Assembly: GCA_016765135.1 (NCBI GenBank) | Contig: JAESQN010000004.1 | Span: 1-42,111, forward strand | Source: Robiginitomaculum sp. | GTDB taxonomy: Bacteria; Pseudomonadota; Alphaproteobacteria; Caulobacterales; Maricaulaceae | Direction of reading: 5' to 3' | DNA length: 42,111 bases | Part shown: positions 9,116-17,125 of the stretch, piece after piece | How positions within the stretch are numbered: position 1 is the stretch's first letter | Layout: every line of letters begins with the position of its first letter | Notes under the pieces: model-generated | The model's database searches: none | What the model was told of the DNA's origin: nothing | What the model saw: only the letters and a program-made list of their open reading frames with translations | Position numbers and translations under genes: made by a program

Positions 9116-9808
9116 ATGAGCGACAACACACTCGACCTTCGTATTATTCCCGTTACCCCATTTCAACAAAACTGCTCTTTGATGTGGGACAAAAAAACCA
9201 TGCACGGCGTTTTGGTCGATCCTGGTGGTGACGCCGAAAAAATCTTGCACGGCGTAGAAATGCATGGCGTTAAACTCAAAGAAATTTGGCTGACCCACGG
9301 GCATTTGGATCATGCAGGCGGCGCGGAGGATGTTAAAGAAGCCCTGGATGTTCCTATCATCGGCCCCCACAAGGATGACCAATTCTGGATGGATCAAATA
9401 TCTGCCGACTGGGAGAAATACGGCCAGAAAGGCATGGGGCGAAATTGTATGCCTGACCGATATCTCAAGGACGGAGATGTGCTTGAACTGGGCGGTGTAA
9501 AATTTGGCGTTGCCCATTGCCCTGGACACACGCCGGGCCATGTGGTGATTTATAATCAGGACATGAAAATCGCCTTTGTCGGGGATGTTATATTTAAGGG
9601 TTCGGTCGGTCGCACTGATTTCCCCAAGAGCAACCCTGAGCAATTGGTAGAAAGCATAACAAAAAAACTCTGGCCGCTGGGCGACGATATGCGCTTCATC
9701 CCCGGCCACGGCCCCATGAGCACGTTCGGCGAAGAACGCCGCTCCAATCCATTTGTTGGCGATGCGGTGGTCGGCAAGGTTGGTGGGCGCTCCAGCGGTA
9801 TTATGTGA
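9116..9808 (+). CDS. Metallo-beta-lactamase-fold hydrolase (GloB/YcbL type)
   Basis: Cytoplasmic MBL-fold hydrolase of 230 aa. The dinuclear metal motif THGHLDH is at H61-x-H63-x-D65-H66. A second histidine follows in HCPGHTPGHV, an aspartate in FVGDVIFKGSVGRTDF, and the last in IPGHGPMSTFGEE. The GRTDF segment and length fit the YcbL/glyoxalase-II-like group, which hydrolyses thioesters such as S-lactoylglutathione. The substrate cannot be fixed from sequence. The 274-codon frame on the opposite strand is a shadow. The stop overlaps the next gene's start (TGATG). Confidence 0.93.
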   Translation: MSDNTLDLRIIPVTPFQQNCSLMWDKKTMHGVLVDPGGDAEKILHGVEMHGVKLKEIWLTHGHLDHAGGAEDVKEALDVPIIGPHKDDQFWMDQISADWEKYGQKGMGRNCMPDRYLKDGDVLELGGVKFGVAHCPGHTPGHVVIYNQDMKIAFVGDVIFKGSVGRTDFPKSNPEQLVESITKKLWPLGDDMRFIPGHGPMSTFGEERRSNPFVGDAVVGKVGGRSSGIM

Positions 9809-10377
9809 TGAGTAGGACATATGACCATCTTGACGACAGACTTATAGCTTTTATCAAAGCGCAGAAGATGTTCTTTGTTGCCACCGCGCCGCTAGGCGAG
9901 GACGGCCATGTCAACGTTTCGCCAAAAGGCTATGACAGCTTTGCCGTCATTAACCCCTTGACCGTTGCATATCTCGATTTAGGGGGTTCAGGGATTGAAA
10001 CGCTTGCACATCTCAAAGAAAACGGGCGCATCACCATTATGTTTTGCGCTTTTGAAGGTAAGGCCAATATTTTACGGCTTTATGGTCGCGGTGAGGCAGT
10101 AAGTTTTGACGATCCTGGTTTTGGCGATTTATGCAAATTGTTCCCACCCGAACCCCGTGTGCGTTCGGTCATTAAAATTAACATCACCCGCATTATGGAC
10201 AGCTGTGGTTTTGGCGTTCCGTTTTACGACTTTACGGGCGAACGTGATCAATTACGTAGAACCCATCTAAACCGCAACCCCGAAGATTTTAAGGCGCATC
10301 GTTATGACAGAAACGCACAAAGCATTGACGGGCTTGAGGGCTTAATAAAACCAGATAAGGTCAAACCCGCCGAATGA
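9808..10377 (+). CDS. Pyridoxamine 5'-phosphate oxidase-family flavoprotein
   Basis: A 189-aa split-barrel FMN-binding protein of the PPOX superfamily. The N-terminal part has the typical FFVATAPLGEDGHVNVSPKG strand pair, followed by YLDLGGSGIETLAHLKENGR and the IMFCAFEG strand. It lacks the signature of PdxH itself, so it is not the vitamin B6 enzyme. Members of this group bind FMN, haem or F420 and usually have unknown substrates. It is coupled by a four-base overlap to the MBL hydrolase gene, so the two proteins may act in the same detoxification step (inference). The start could also be GTG 9805. Confidence 0.88.
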   Translation: MSRTYDHLDDRLIAFIKAQKMFFVATAPLGEDGHVNVSPKGYDSFAVINPLTVAYLDLGGSGIETLAHLKENGRITIMFCAFEGKANILRLYGRGEAVSFDDPGFGDLCKLFPPEPRVRSVIKINITRIMDSCGFGVPFYDFTGERDQLRRTHLNRNPEDFKAHRYDRNAQSIDGLEGLIKPDKVKPAE

Positions 10378-10388
10378 TGTATTGTGCT

Positions 10389-11057
10389 TTAGTTTTTGGC
10401 TTCTTTAATTTCCGGATAGACAATTTTATCCCCAAGATTATTTAAAACCTCCTGAGCACTAAATGCATTATTGGCATCTGTCGGCTTTGTCCCACGTCCA
10501 AACTTCACTTCCGCACTGGCGCGGTAACGGGTGATTTCGCGGTAGTCAAACCCGCGTCCCCAACTGTCATTAAATGGCCTGTAACGTCCAAAGCGCCCAC
10601 CAAAATGTGATCTGCTTGAACGAAAGAAAGAGTGATAATATGGGCGGTGATAAAGACCGCTCCAGCCACGTCCAGGGTGGAAATAAGAATAGCTGAACAG
10701 ACCGTAATAAGGATCCCGGAAGCCAGTGTCCTGTATTCGGGTGTTTTTATCCGTCGCCCGTTCCGTCAATGTGAAATAGTCATAGCCAGCAGCTTTGGTG
10801 AGTTCAGCCGAACGGTAAAGCAAATATGTCTCGACGGTTTGACGGTCCGTCATTGAATTGCCGTCAAAGGTCACTTTAACCCGATCATTTTCGATCTGTA
10901 ATTCGGAAAATCCGTTGCGCAGGTTTGTTTTTGCCGATGGTTGGTACGGGGTAGCAGTGGCGCATGCCGTTAACGCCAGGGCGCTAGCGACAAGAACTAT
11001 TTTTTTTAAAACACCGGGTTTGGTCATACTGTCTCTCATAATTTGCATAATGGGCAT
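10389..11057 (-). CDS. CC0125/CC1285-family lipoprotein
   Basis: A 222-aa predicted lipoprotein with signal sequence and lipobox LTAC (cysteine about residue 32). The segment GFSELQIENDRVKVTFDGNSMTDRQ, then TVETYLLYRSAELTKAAGYDYF, matches the family named after Caulobacter CC0125/CC1285. The middle is low-complexity and rich in Tyr, Phe, His, Arg and Gly (about residues 115-170). An AGGAG element eight bases upstream supports the first ATG. The function is unknown. The family is largely confined to Caulobacter relatives, which supports the taxonomic guess. It converges on the PPOX gene with only 11 bases between. Confidence 0.85.
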   Translation of the reverse strand: MPIMQIMRDSMTKPGVLKKIVLVASALALTACATATPYQPSAKTNLRNGFSELQIENDRVKVTFDGNSMTDRQTVETYLLYRSAELTKAAGYDYFTLTERATDKNTRIQDTGFRDPYYGLFSYSYFHPGRGWSGLYHRPYYHSFFRSSRSHFGGRFGRYRPFNDSWGRGFDYREITRYRASAEVKFGRGTKPTDANNAFSAQEVLNNLGDKIVYPEIKEAKN

Positions 11058-11154
11058 GGGGTAATCTCCTGTAAAACACCCTCTCTCTGCACCAATATAG
11101 CCGAATTACGACAAGTTCTCAAGTTACGAAATGGTAAAAATAGCAAATGAACGA

Positions 11155-12705
11155 CTACCTAACAGGTTTGGGGTATACCTTACTGGACCTAAAGCCAGTT
11201 TGAGCAACAGGCTTGCGCCCACGTCTGTGGGCCAAAGCTTCGGCGATATGCAGGCGTTTGATGGTTTCCGTAGCGTCTAAATCCGCTAAGGTGCGGGCAA
11301 CCCGTAAAACCCGGTGATAACCCCGCGCTGTTAAGCCAAGCGTCTCCGCCGCTTTTTGCAACAATGCCATGCCGTCGCGTTCTGGCACGGCCACATGATC
11401 CAACTGAGCAGTAGATAATTCCGCATTGGTACAGCCGCCGTTACGGACTTCGGCCATCTGACGTGCTGCCAATACCCGCGCCGCTACTTCGTGTGTTCCG
11501 TCCTTGGACGGCGGCAGAGCCAAATCGGCTGGTGTTACAGCTGGTACATCAATTTGAATATCAATCCTGTCCATGAATGGCCCCGATATCCTGCCCTCAT
11601 AATCCGCCGCACAGCGCGGCCCGCGCCTACAAGCAATACCGTCCGCACCACCTGCGCCCCCGCAGCGGCACGGGTTCATAGCAGAAATTAGCTGAAAACG
11701 GGCCGGATATGTCACATGGGCATTGACCCTGGCCACATTGATTTCGCCGACCTCCAAAGGCTGGCGCAAGCTGTCCAATACTTGCGGCGAAAATTCGGGC
11801 AATTCATCCAAAAATAATACACCCCTATGGGCCAAAGACGCCTCGCCCGGCTTGGCTTTAACACCGCCGCCAACCATAGCCGCCATTGAAGCCGAATGAT
11901 GCGGACTACGAAACGGTCGCGCTCTGGATAATTGCCCGCGCTCCAGCAGTCCCGCTACGGAATGGATCATGGACACATCGAGCAATTCATGGGCTGAAAG
12001 CGGCGGTAATATACCTGCCATGCGCGCCGCCAGCATAGATTTACCTGAACCCGGCGGCCCAACCATCAGCATATTATGCCCGCCAGCCGCCGCCACTTCC
12101 AAAGCCCGTTTTGCGGTTTCCTGCCCGCGTACATCACGCATGTCCAGCGGGTTGACAACGTCGAGTAATTCGCCGGGCTCTGGCCGCGATAAAACCTGCG
12201 TACCTTTAAAATGATTGAGAAGCTGGATTAAATTCTTGGGCGCCAAAACGGATAAATCCCCGGCCCAGGCCGCTTCGGGGCCGTTAGCGTCGGGGCATAT
12301 TAACCCCAAATCATTAGCACTGACACACATGGCGGCAGGCAAAGCACCGGGCACGCCGGTAATGCTTCCGTCCAGGGACAATTCCCCAATGGCCGCATAT
12401 CCGTCCAACGCATCCTCAGGCACTGCGCCCAGCATAGCCATCAACGCCAACATAATAGGCAAATCATAATGAGCGCCAGCCTTGGGCATGTCGGCAGGGG
12501 CAAGATTGATCACAATACGCTTATAAGGAAGTTTTAGCCCCATAGCAGCAAAGGTGGCGATAACCCGTTCTTTGCTTTCGGCAACGGCTTTATCAGCCAG
12601 CCCTACAATATTAAAAGCTTGCCGCCCCGGCGCGACCTGAACCTGTACATCCACAAGCCGGGCCTCAGCCCCAACAAACGCAACCGTAGAAATTCTAGCA
12701 CCCAT
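11155..12705 (-). CDS. comM: YifB/ComM-family Mg-chelatase-like AAA+ ATPase
   Basis: About 516 aa, with an N-terminal Lon-like (S5-fold) domain, a central AAA+ ATPase with Walker A GPPGSGKSMLAARM and Walker B LFLDELPEF, the NPCRCGG motif, and a C-terminal Mg_chelatase_C domain (TARGYHRVLRVARTLADL). Vibrio ComM is a hexameric helicase that promotes branch migration during natural transformation. Orthologues occur widely, including in bacteria not known to be competent. ATG 12705 was chosen because GGGAGA lies six bases upstream and the protein then starts with the conserved MGARISTVAFVG. An upstream in-frame codon at 12753 has no such support. Confidence 0.93.
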   Translation of the reverse strand: MGARISTVAFVGAEARLVDVQVQVAPGRQAFNIVGLADKAVAESKERVIATFAAMGLKLPYKRIVINLAPADMPKAGAHYDLPIMLALMAMLGAVPEDALDGYAAIGELSLDGSITGVPGALPAAMCVSANDLGLICPDANGPEAAWAGDLSVLAPKNLIQLLNHFKGTQVLSRPEPGELLDVVNPLDMRDVRGQETAKRALEVAAAGGHNMLMVGPPGSGKSMLAARMAGILPPLSAHELLDVSMIHSVAGLLERGQLSRARPFRSPHHSASMAAMVGGGVKAKPGEASLAHRGVLFLDELPEFSPQVLDSLRQPLEVGEINVARVNAHVTYPARFQLISAMNPCRCGGAGGADGIACRRGPRCAADYEGRISGPFMDRIDIQIDVPAVTPADLALPPSKDGTHEVAARVLAARQMAEVRNGGCTNAELSTAQLDHVAVPERDGMALLQKAAETLGLTARGYHRVLRVARTLADLDATETIKRLHIAEALAHRRGRKPVAQTGFRSSKVYPKPVR

Positions 12706-12771
12706 AATAATCTCCCGTAGGGGATGCATACCACGCACCAAAGAACAAAGCAAGAACTATATTTCTTACTA

Positions 12772-13338
12772 TCAACTTTCGGGAAATTTAGAGCGTAGCC
12801 AATCCAGTACCGCCAACTGATCTTCTCCTTTGGCTCTTCGAATTTGAATGAGGAGTTTTTGGGCAGAGGGTCGCTCTAGCGTTAGATTGGACGCTCCCTC
12901 ATTACAAACGGAACAAAGCGCTCTTAAATTTGAAGATTCATCTGAACCGCCCTGTGTCTTATCTATGATATGCCCAATATGTAAACGCGTTTTCCGATTG
13001 AGATCATACGGATGGTTTTCACCCGCAACCGCACCACACATCTGACATGTAAAGCCGTTTCGGTCCAACACAAACGCACGAGTTTCTTTTGATATATCTC
13101 TCTTAAAAGCTGGAGCCGGCGTGGCGTCTTGCAATAAATATTGCCCAAGCTTAAGTTCGTGCAAATCGTTGTGGGTTAGTATTTTATACCCCTCTTCATT
13201 CCTTAATTCCCGAACGCGTCGAGCCCACTCCGTAATCCCGCCAGCTACTTCCCGAAGCTCCTCACTTCCCATCACCTTGCCAATATTATTTAAAAAGTAT
13301 TCTCTTAGCTTGGTTCTAGCTCCTATTTTTCTTGCCAT
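12772..13338 (-). CDS. HNH endonuclease, probable restriction enzyme
   Basis: A 188-aa protein with an N-terminal region resembling a winged helix (residues 10-70: IGKVMGSEELREVAG then ITEWARRVRELRNEEGY) and a C-terminal Zn-ribbon HNH domain. Cysteine pairs C98/C101 and C142/C145 frame H120-I-G-H123 and the SSNLRALC asparagine. It starts ten bases after the stop of a C5-cytosine methyltransferase, in the same direction, so it is most simply the cognate type II restriction enzyme (inference from context). The DNA is more A+T-rich than its flanks, suggesting transfer. Specificity is unknown. Confidence 0.85.
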   Translation of the reverse strand: MARKIGARTKLREYFLNNIGKVMGSEELREVAGGITEWARRVRELRNEEGYKILTHNDLHELKLGQYLLQDATPAPAFKRDISKETRAFVLDRNGFTCQMCGAVAGENHPYDLNRKTRLHIGHIIDKTQGGSDESSNLRALCSVCNEGASNLTLERPSAQKLLIQIRRAKGEDQLAVLDWLRSKFPES

Positions 13339-13348
13339 AAATCAACCT

Positions 13349-14314
13349 TCAAACAGCCAGTGAGTATATGCGCCTTTGCCGCAAACATGATGCAAGTTGC
13401 TTTGCAACAGCTTCGGCTACGGGTGGGGGAAATGCATTACCTATCTGTCTATAGGCAGGCGTTTTTTTACCAAAAAATTGCCAACTATCAGGAAAGCCCT
13501 GTACTCTAGCAGCCATAGGAATTGTCAGGCGCGGCATCCCTATAAAGTCCTGCGCGGGCGGTTCATAGGCTATGCCCATCCCGTCGACTCCAAGTTTAGC
13601 CCAAGCTTGTTTAGCGCGTGTCGGGCCTAAATCCGGGCCTCCGTGTTTTTTCGACCCCCCCACTAAAGTAGGCGCAATGGCATTTGCTATCCCCGCCCAT
13701 TCAAGAGCGCCATGCCATCCATCTGCCGCCATAAGGTCATGTAATAAAGCACCAACAGTTTTTGGCGAACTTTGTGGTACTGGCCAAGTAAATGTATCAA
13801 CTAAATCTTTTCTAAGTGCAATTATAACAGCGCGAGGCCTCAATTGCGAAACACCGTAATCGCTAGAGTTTAACAACTTCCATTCAACAACGTAACCTAG
13901 CTTTTTCAGCTGGTTTGTTAAATCTTCTCTGTACTTATAAAACCTCGCATCCAAAAATCCACGAACATTTTCGAGCATGACCGCCTTGGGTCGACATTCA
14001 TCAACAAGCCTAATCGCTTCAGGAAATAAATCTCTTTCATCATCTTTACCAAGTTGTTTTCCGGCTTTGGAGAATGGCGGACATGGGACCCCTCCTGCTA
14101 GCAAATCAACCCCTTTGTAAGGTATTGCACTGAACTGCTTCAGGTCACTTTCTTCGCCCTCTATCACATTCCATTTCGGACGGTTCAATTTTAGTGTTTT
14201 ACGGCAAGGACTTTCAATTTCAACCAATGCAAGTGGTTCAAACCCAGCGCCCTCCAAACCCAAGGCTTGCCCGCCAGCACCCGCACATATTTCTAAGCAA
14301 GTTAATTTATCCAC
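13349..14314 (-). CDS. DNA (cytosine-5)-methyltransferase
   Basis: A 321-aa C5-cytosine methyltransferase. Motifs in order are SAM motif I (LEICAGAGGQALG, residues 7-19), catalytic motif IV GGVPCPPFS with nucleophile C78, motif VI ENVRGF (115-120), motif VIII QLRPR (157-161), a target-recognition region at about 175-260 with KKHGGPDLGPTRA, and motifs IX-X ending RQIGNAFPPPVA (289-300). All key residues are present, so the enzyme should be active. The start is GTG with AGGAGG upstream. With the HNH gene it forms a compact restriction-modification unit between comM and glpD. One 60-base line I counted (13921-13980) has 22 G/C, against 34 in a comparable glpD line. Confidence 0.95.
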   Translation of the reverse strand: MDKLTCLEICAGAGGQALGLEGAGFEPLALVEIESPCRKTLKLNRPKWNVIEGEESDLKQFSAIPYKGVDLLAGGVPCPPFSKAGKQLGKDDERDLFPEAIRLVDECRPKAVMLENVRGFLDARFYKYREDLTNQLKKLGYVVEWKLLNSSDYGVSQLRPRAVIIALRKDLVDTFTWPVPQSSPKTVGALLHDLMAADGWHGALEWAGIANAIAPTLVGGSKKHGGPDLGPTRAKQAWAKLGVDGMGIAYEPPAQDFIGMPRLTIPMAARVQGFPDSWQFFGKKTPAYRQIGNAFPPPVAEAVAKQLASCLRQRRIYSLAV

Positions 14315-14329
14315 CTGACATCCTCCTAA

Positions 14330-14364
14330 ACACAGGGCTATTGATCCTGTGTCTGCTTGTCAAT
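14330..14364 (-). promoter_or_regulatory. Promoter-like element with palindrome before the methyltransferase
   Basis: On the minus strand a perfect TTGACA (14358-14363) is followed by a weak -10 candidate about 17 bases on (14335-14340). A 7-bp palindrome (ACACAGG at 14330-14336, CCTGTGT at 14346-14352) covers the spacer and -10 area. It could be an operator for methyltransferase autoregulation. Alternatively it is a hairpin behind glpD, but no U-tract follows on the minus strand, which argues against a terminator. Confidence 0.4.
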
Positions 14365-14410
14365 TGTTGAGTACAAATACCCGCACACGAGAAACAAATC
14401 AAAAACTAAA

Positions 14411-15904
14411 TTAAAACCAATCCCGAAACCCGTCGCGCTCGGCCTTGCTCATGTGCAGGCCGCATTTTGTGCGCCGCCATAATATGTCTTCGGCGGTTTT
14501 GGCCCATTCATGTTTTGTGAGATATTTGGCTTCGCGTTCGGTGAGTGTACCGCCAAAATTTTGGCCCATATCTTTCGCCGTTTTCGCGCCCTCCAGCCAT
14601 AGATCCATTCTCGTCCCGTAAGCGCGGCACAAACGCAAGAGATGCTCCGGGGCTAAAAACGGATATTTCTGCGCTTGTAGTTTTACAAATTCTTCAAACC
14701 CCATACCCAAATCACCGCCCGGTAGCGGTTTGCTTGCAGTCCAATCTCTCCATTGTTTTGGGCCTAAGTCGGGGAAGTATTTTTCCATCTTGCGCAGTGC
14801 ATGTTCGGACAGTTCGCGGTAGGTGGTGATTTTACCGCCAAATATGGACAAGACGGGCGGGGTAGTTTCGTCTTTGACATCGAACACATAATCACGGGTC
14901 ACGGCAGACGCATTGCCTTTTTTGTTATCGTATAATGGCCGCACCCCGGCATAGTTCCAGACGATATCATCGCGGCTTATGGGTTCACTAAAATAATCAT
15001 TGGCGGCTTTGATCAAATAATCCGTCTCGGCGTCCGATATTTCTATGGGGCCGTCGCTAAGTTCATAAGGCGCGTCCGTGGTGCCGATCAGGGTAAAATC
15101 CTGTTCATAGGGAATGGCGAAAATAATCCGCCCATCCGGATTTTGAAACATATAAAGCTGCCGCCCCGGATACAGACGTTTGGTAACAATGTGCGAACCC
15201 TTGACCAGACGCAAATGATCTGGAGCCGTTTGGCCTAGGGCCAATTCGACCATCTCGTCAACCCTTATGCCTGATGCATTAACCAGTGTACGGGCTTTGA
15301 TGGTGCGGGTTTTACCGCCGGGGTGTTCGCTAATCTCCGCTTGCCAGATATTGTCCTTATGTGTGAGCGCCGTGCATTTACTGCGCGTCAAAATTTCCGC
15401 GCCCCGGTTTTGCGCACCCAAAGCGTTCATCACCACAAGCCGCGCATCATCAACCCGGCAATCGGAAAACTCGAACCCGGCCTCGAACTCCGGTTTTAAC
15501 ACATCCTTGGTGGAACCCGCATGTAAATCAACCACGGACGTGCCGGGCAATGTCCGTCCGCCGCCCAGATGGTCATAGATAAACAGGCCAAGCCTAAGCA
15601 TCCATTTGGGCCTAAGGCCCTTATGGTGCGGCAATATAATCCGCAAAGGACTAACCAGATGCGGCGCAATCCGCATCAAAGTTTCCCGTTCACGCAATGC
15701 CTCACGCACCAACCGAAATTCGCCGTATTCCAGATAACGCAAACCGCCGTGAATGAGCTTGGAGGATTTAGACGACGTACCAGACGCCAGATCATTTTTC
15801 TCCACCAAACAAACCGACAACCCCCGCCCCGCCGCGTCACGCGCAATGCCGCATCCGTTAATACCGCCGCCAATGATGAGCAAATCATATGTTTTATTTT
15901 CCAT
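14411..15904 (-). CDS. glpD: Aerobic glycerol-3-phosphate dehydrogenase
   Basis: FAD-dependent membrane-associated enzyme oxidising glycerol-3-phosphate to dihydroxyacetone phosphate and passing electrons to quinone. The length of 497 aa is normal. It has the N-terminal dinucleotide-binding motif IIGGGINGCGIARDAAGRG and the GlpD signature HGGLRYLEYGEF after SSKSSKLI. The central IGTTDAPYE region and the C-terminal DAO_C domain are also present. It follows the beta-lactamase-fold gene by 23 bases on the same strand and is close to divergent glpK, so a small glycerol regulon is evident. No glpF or glpR is seen. Confidence 0.97.
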   Translation of the reverse strand: MENKTYDLLIIGGGINGCGIARDAAGRGLSVCLVEKNDLASGTSSKSSKLIHGGLRYLEYGEFRLVREALRERETLMRIAPHLVSPLRIILPHHKGLRPKWMLRLGLFIYDHLGGGRTLPGTSVVDLHAGSTKDVLKPEFEAGFEFSDCRVDDARLVVMNALGAQNRGAEILTRSKCTALTHKDNIWQAEISEHPGGKTRTIKARTLVNASGIRVDEMVELALGQTAPDHLRLVKGSHIVTKRLYPGRQLYMFQNPDGRIIFAIPYEQDFTLIGTTDAPYELSDGPIEISDAETDYLIKAANDYFSEPISRDDIVWNYAGVRPLYDNKKGNASAVTRDYVFDVKDETTPPVLSIFGGKITTYRELSEHALRKMEKYFPDLGPKQWRDWTASKPLPGGDLGMGFEEFVKLQAQKYPFLAPEHLLRLCRAYGTRMDLWLEGAKTAKDMGQNFGGTLTEREAKYLTKHEWAKTAEDILWRRTKCGLHMSKAERDGFRDWF

Positions 15905-15927
15905 AATCCCGACACTAAAGCCAGTCC

Positions 15928-17019
15928 CTATAACTTGGCAAGAGCTGTTACGATCAGGGGTTGGATTTGGCGTTGCAGGGCTGCGGCGCCGTGGGTGCCG
16001 GACGTGACCTCCATGGCGATTTGGCCGAAATAATTATTATTAAAATCAATCCAGGGCCGCCAACCAAATGCACCGCCGCTGGAGATGATGATGTTATCAT
16101 CGCACGTATTGTTCCACTCGGGAATGTCGCATTGCCGCCAAAAACCAAGTCCGTAATGCCAGTCGCGGCCGCTCACCCCTGTGGCACCCGGACGAAACCC
16201 AAACACTACATTAGCGGTACGGTCTTGGGTGAATGCATTTATATCCGTAACAGTCTCTCCCGCCAAAAGGGCGCGTAAAACTTTGGCATAGTCTTCAGCC
16301 GTTGATTGCCCACCGCCAGATGCACGCGGATTGGCGGTGCTGGGAAAGGCGAACACCGTATTGTTGCTGAGGCCCAACACGTCAACGATCTGGGCTTGAA
16401 AAATTTGCGCATATGTCATGCCTGTTGCCAGCTCCGCCATATGCCCGGCGATCTGTAAATGGGCTGGGCCGTAATAATACGCATCTCCCGGCACAGTACC
16501 AATTCCGGCATCGTAAAATTCCCGCGCACAGGCACCCATGGTCGTCGCAGCGTCAGTTATGCAGCTCTCGGCTATCGGCCCATCATTAAATCCGGAAGTA
16601 AACGACAATAATTGTTCAAGCGTAACCTGGCTACGCGCATCTGTACTATCGCTTGTCCACCACGGTATGATGTCAGCGGGGCGGCTATCCAGTGACAATG
16701 TCCCGTTTTCAACCAAACGGAAAATCGTCGCGCCGCTTAATAATTTTGAGGACGAAGCCAGAAAATATTGCTGGTCTACCGGAAACGAGCCTTTTTCATA
16801 GGAAAACACTACGCCGCCGCCATTTCCAACCATCAAGCGAATATCGGCAACACTGGATGCGTCAATGGCCGCTTTCACATCCACCCAAATATCAGTTGCG
16901 GGTGGTGGTGGTGGTGGTGGCAGAGGTGGAGGCGGGGTTACAGAACCACCACCGCCACACCCAATGAGAAACAAACATGTTATAATGGTCGCGCCCAGCC
17001 ATTTGCCTAATTTCGCCAT
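15928..17019 (-). CDS. Beta-lactamase-fold serine hydrolase, lipoprotein
   Basis: A 363-aa class C beta-lactamase/DD-peptidase-like protein. The signal peptide ends in LIGC (lipidated C21), followed by GGGGS and a polyproline linker (about P29-P40) that should hold the domain away from the membrane. The active-site SxxK is S89-S-S-K92. A Tyr motif lies in YYYGPAHLQIAG, and the C-terminal region has an SSGGAFGWRPWID segment where an HTG/KTG-like motif is expected. AAGGGG precedes the ATG. Family members include esterases and peptidases, so antibiotic hydrolysis should not be assumed. The position directly upstream of glpD hints at hydrolysis of a glycerol ester (speculative). Confidence 0.85.
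   Translation of the reverse strand: MAKLGKWLGATIITCLFLIGCGGGGSVTPPPPLPPPPPPPATDIWVDVKAAIDASSVADIRLMVGNGGGVVFSYEKGSFPVDQQYFLASSSKLLSGATIFRLVENGTLSLDSRPADIIPWWTSDSTDARSQVTLEQLLSFTSGFNDGPIAESCITDAATTMGACAREFYDAGIGTVPGDAYYYGPAHLQIAGHMAELATGMTYAQIFQAQIVDVLGLSNNTVFAFPSTANPRASGGGQSTAEDYAKVLRALLAGETVTDINAFTQDRTANVVFGFRPGATGVSGRDWHYGLGFWRQCDIPEWNNTCDDNIIISSGGAFGWRPWIDFNNNYFGQIAMEVTSGTHGAAALQRQIQPLIVTALAKL
16900..16940. repeat. Trinucleotide GGT tract encoding polyproline
   Basis: The plus strand reads a run of GGT repeats followed by an imperfect copy, and on the coding strand this gives the proline linker of the beta-lactamase-fold lipoprotein. Slippage would add or remove prolines without shifting the frame, so the linker length may vary between strains. 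Confidence 0.8.
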
Positions 17020-17125
17020 AAAACCCCTTTACATTCCCTGTTAAACGCGGCGGTTTATTAAACCCGTCGCAATTTTTTATCACATTGTGCGCCGTTTGTG
17101 TATGTTGCGCAAAAAGGACGCCATT

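Noticed and set aside
8996-9820. A 274-codon open frame on the minus strand
   Set aside because: It is fully antisense to the MBL hydrolase, which has the complete HxHxDH metal motif and family signatures. The antisense product resembles nothing and is a codon-bias shadow.
16900-16940. Phase-variable repeat
   Set aside because: The GGT tract is a trinucleotide repeat, so length changes keep the frame. It can alter linker length but not switch the gene off.
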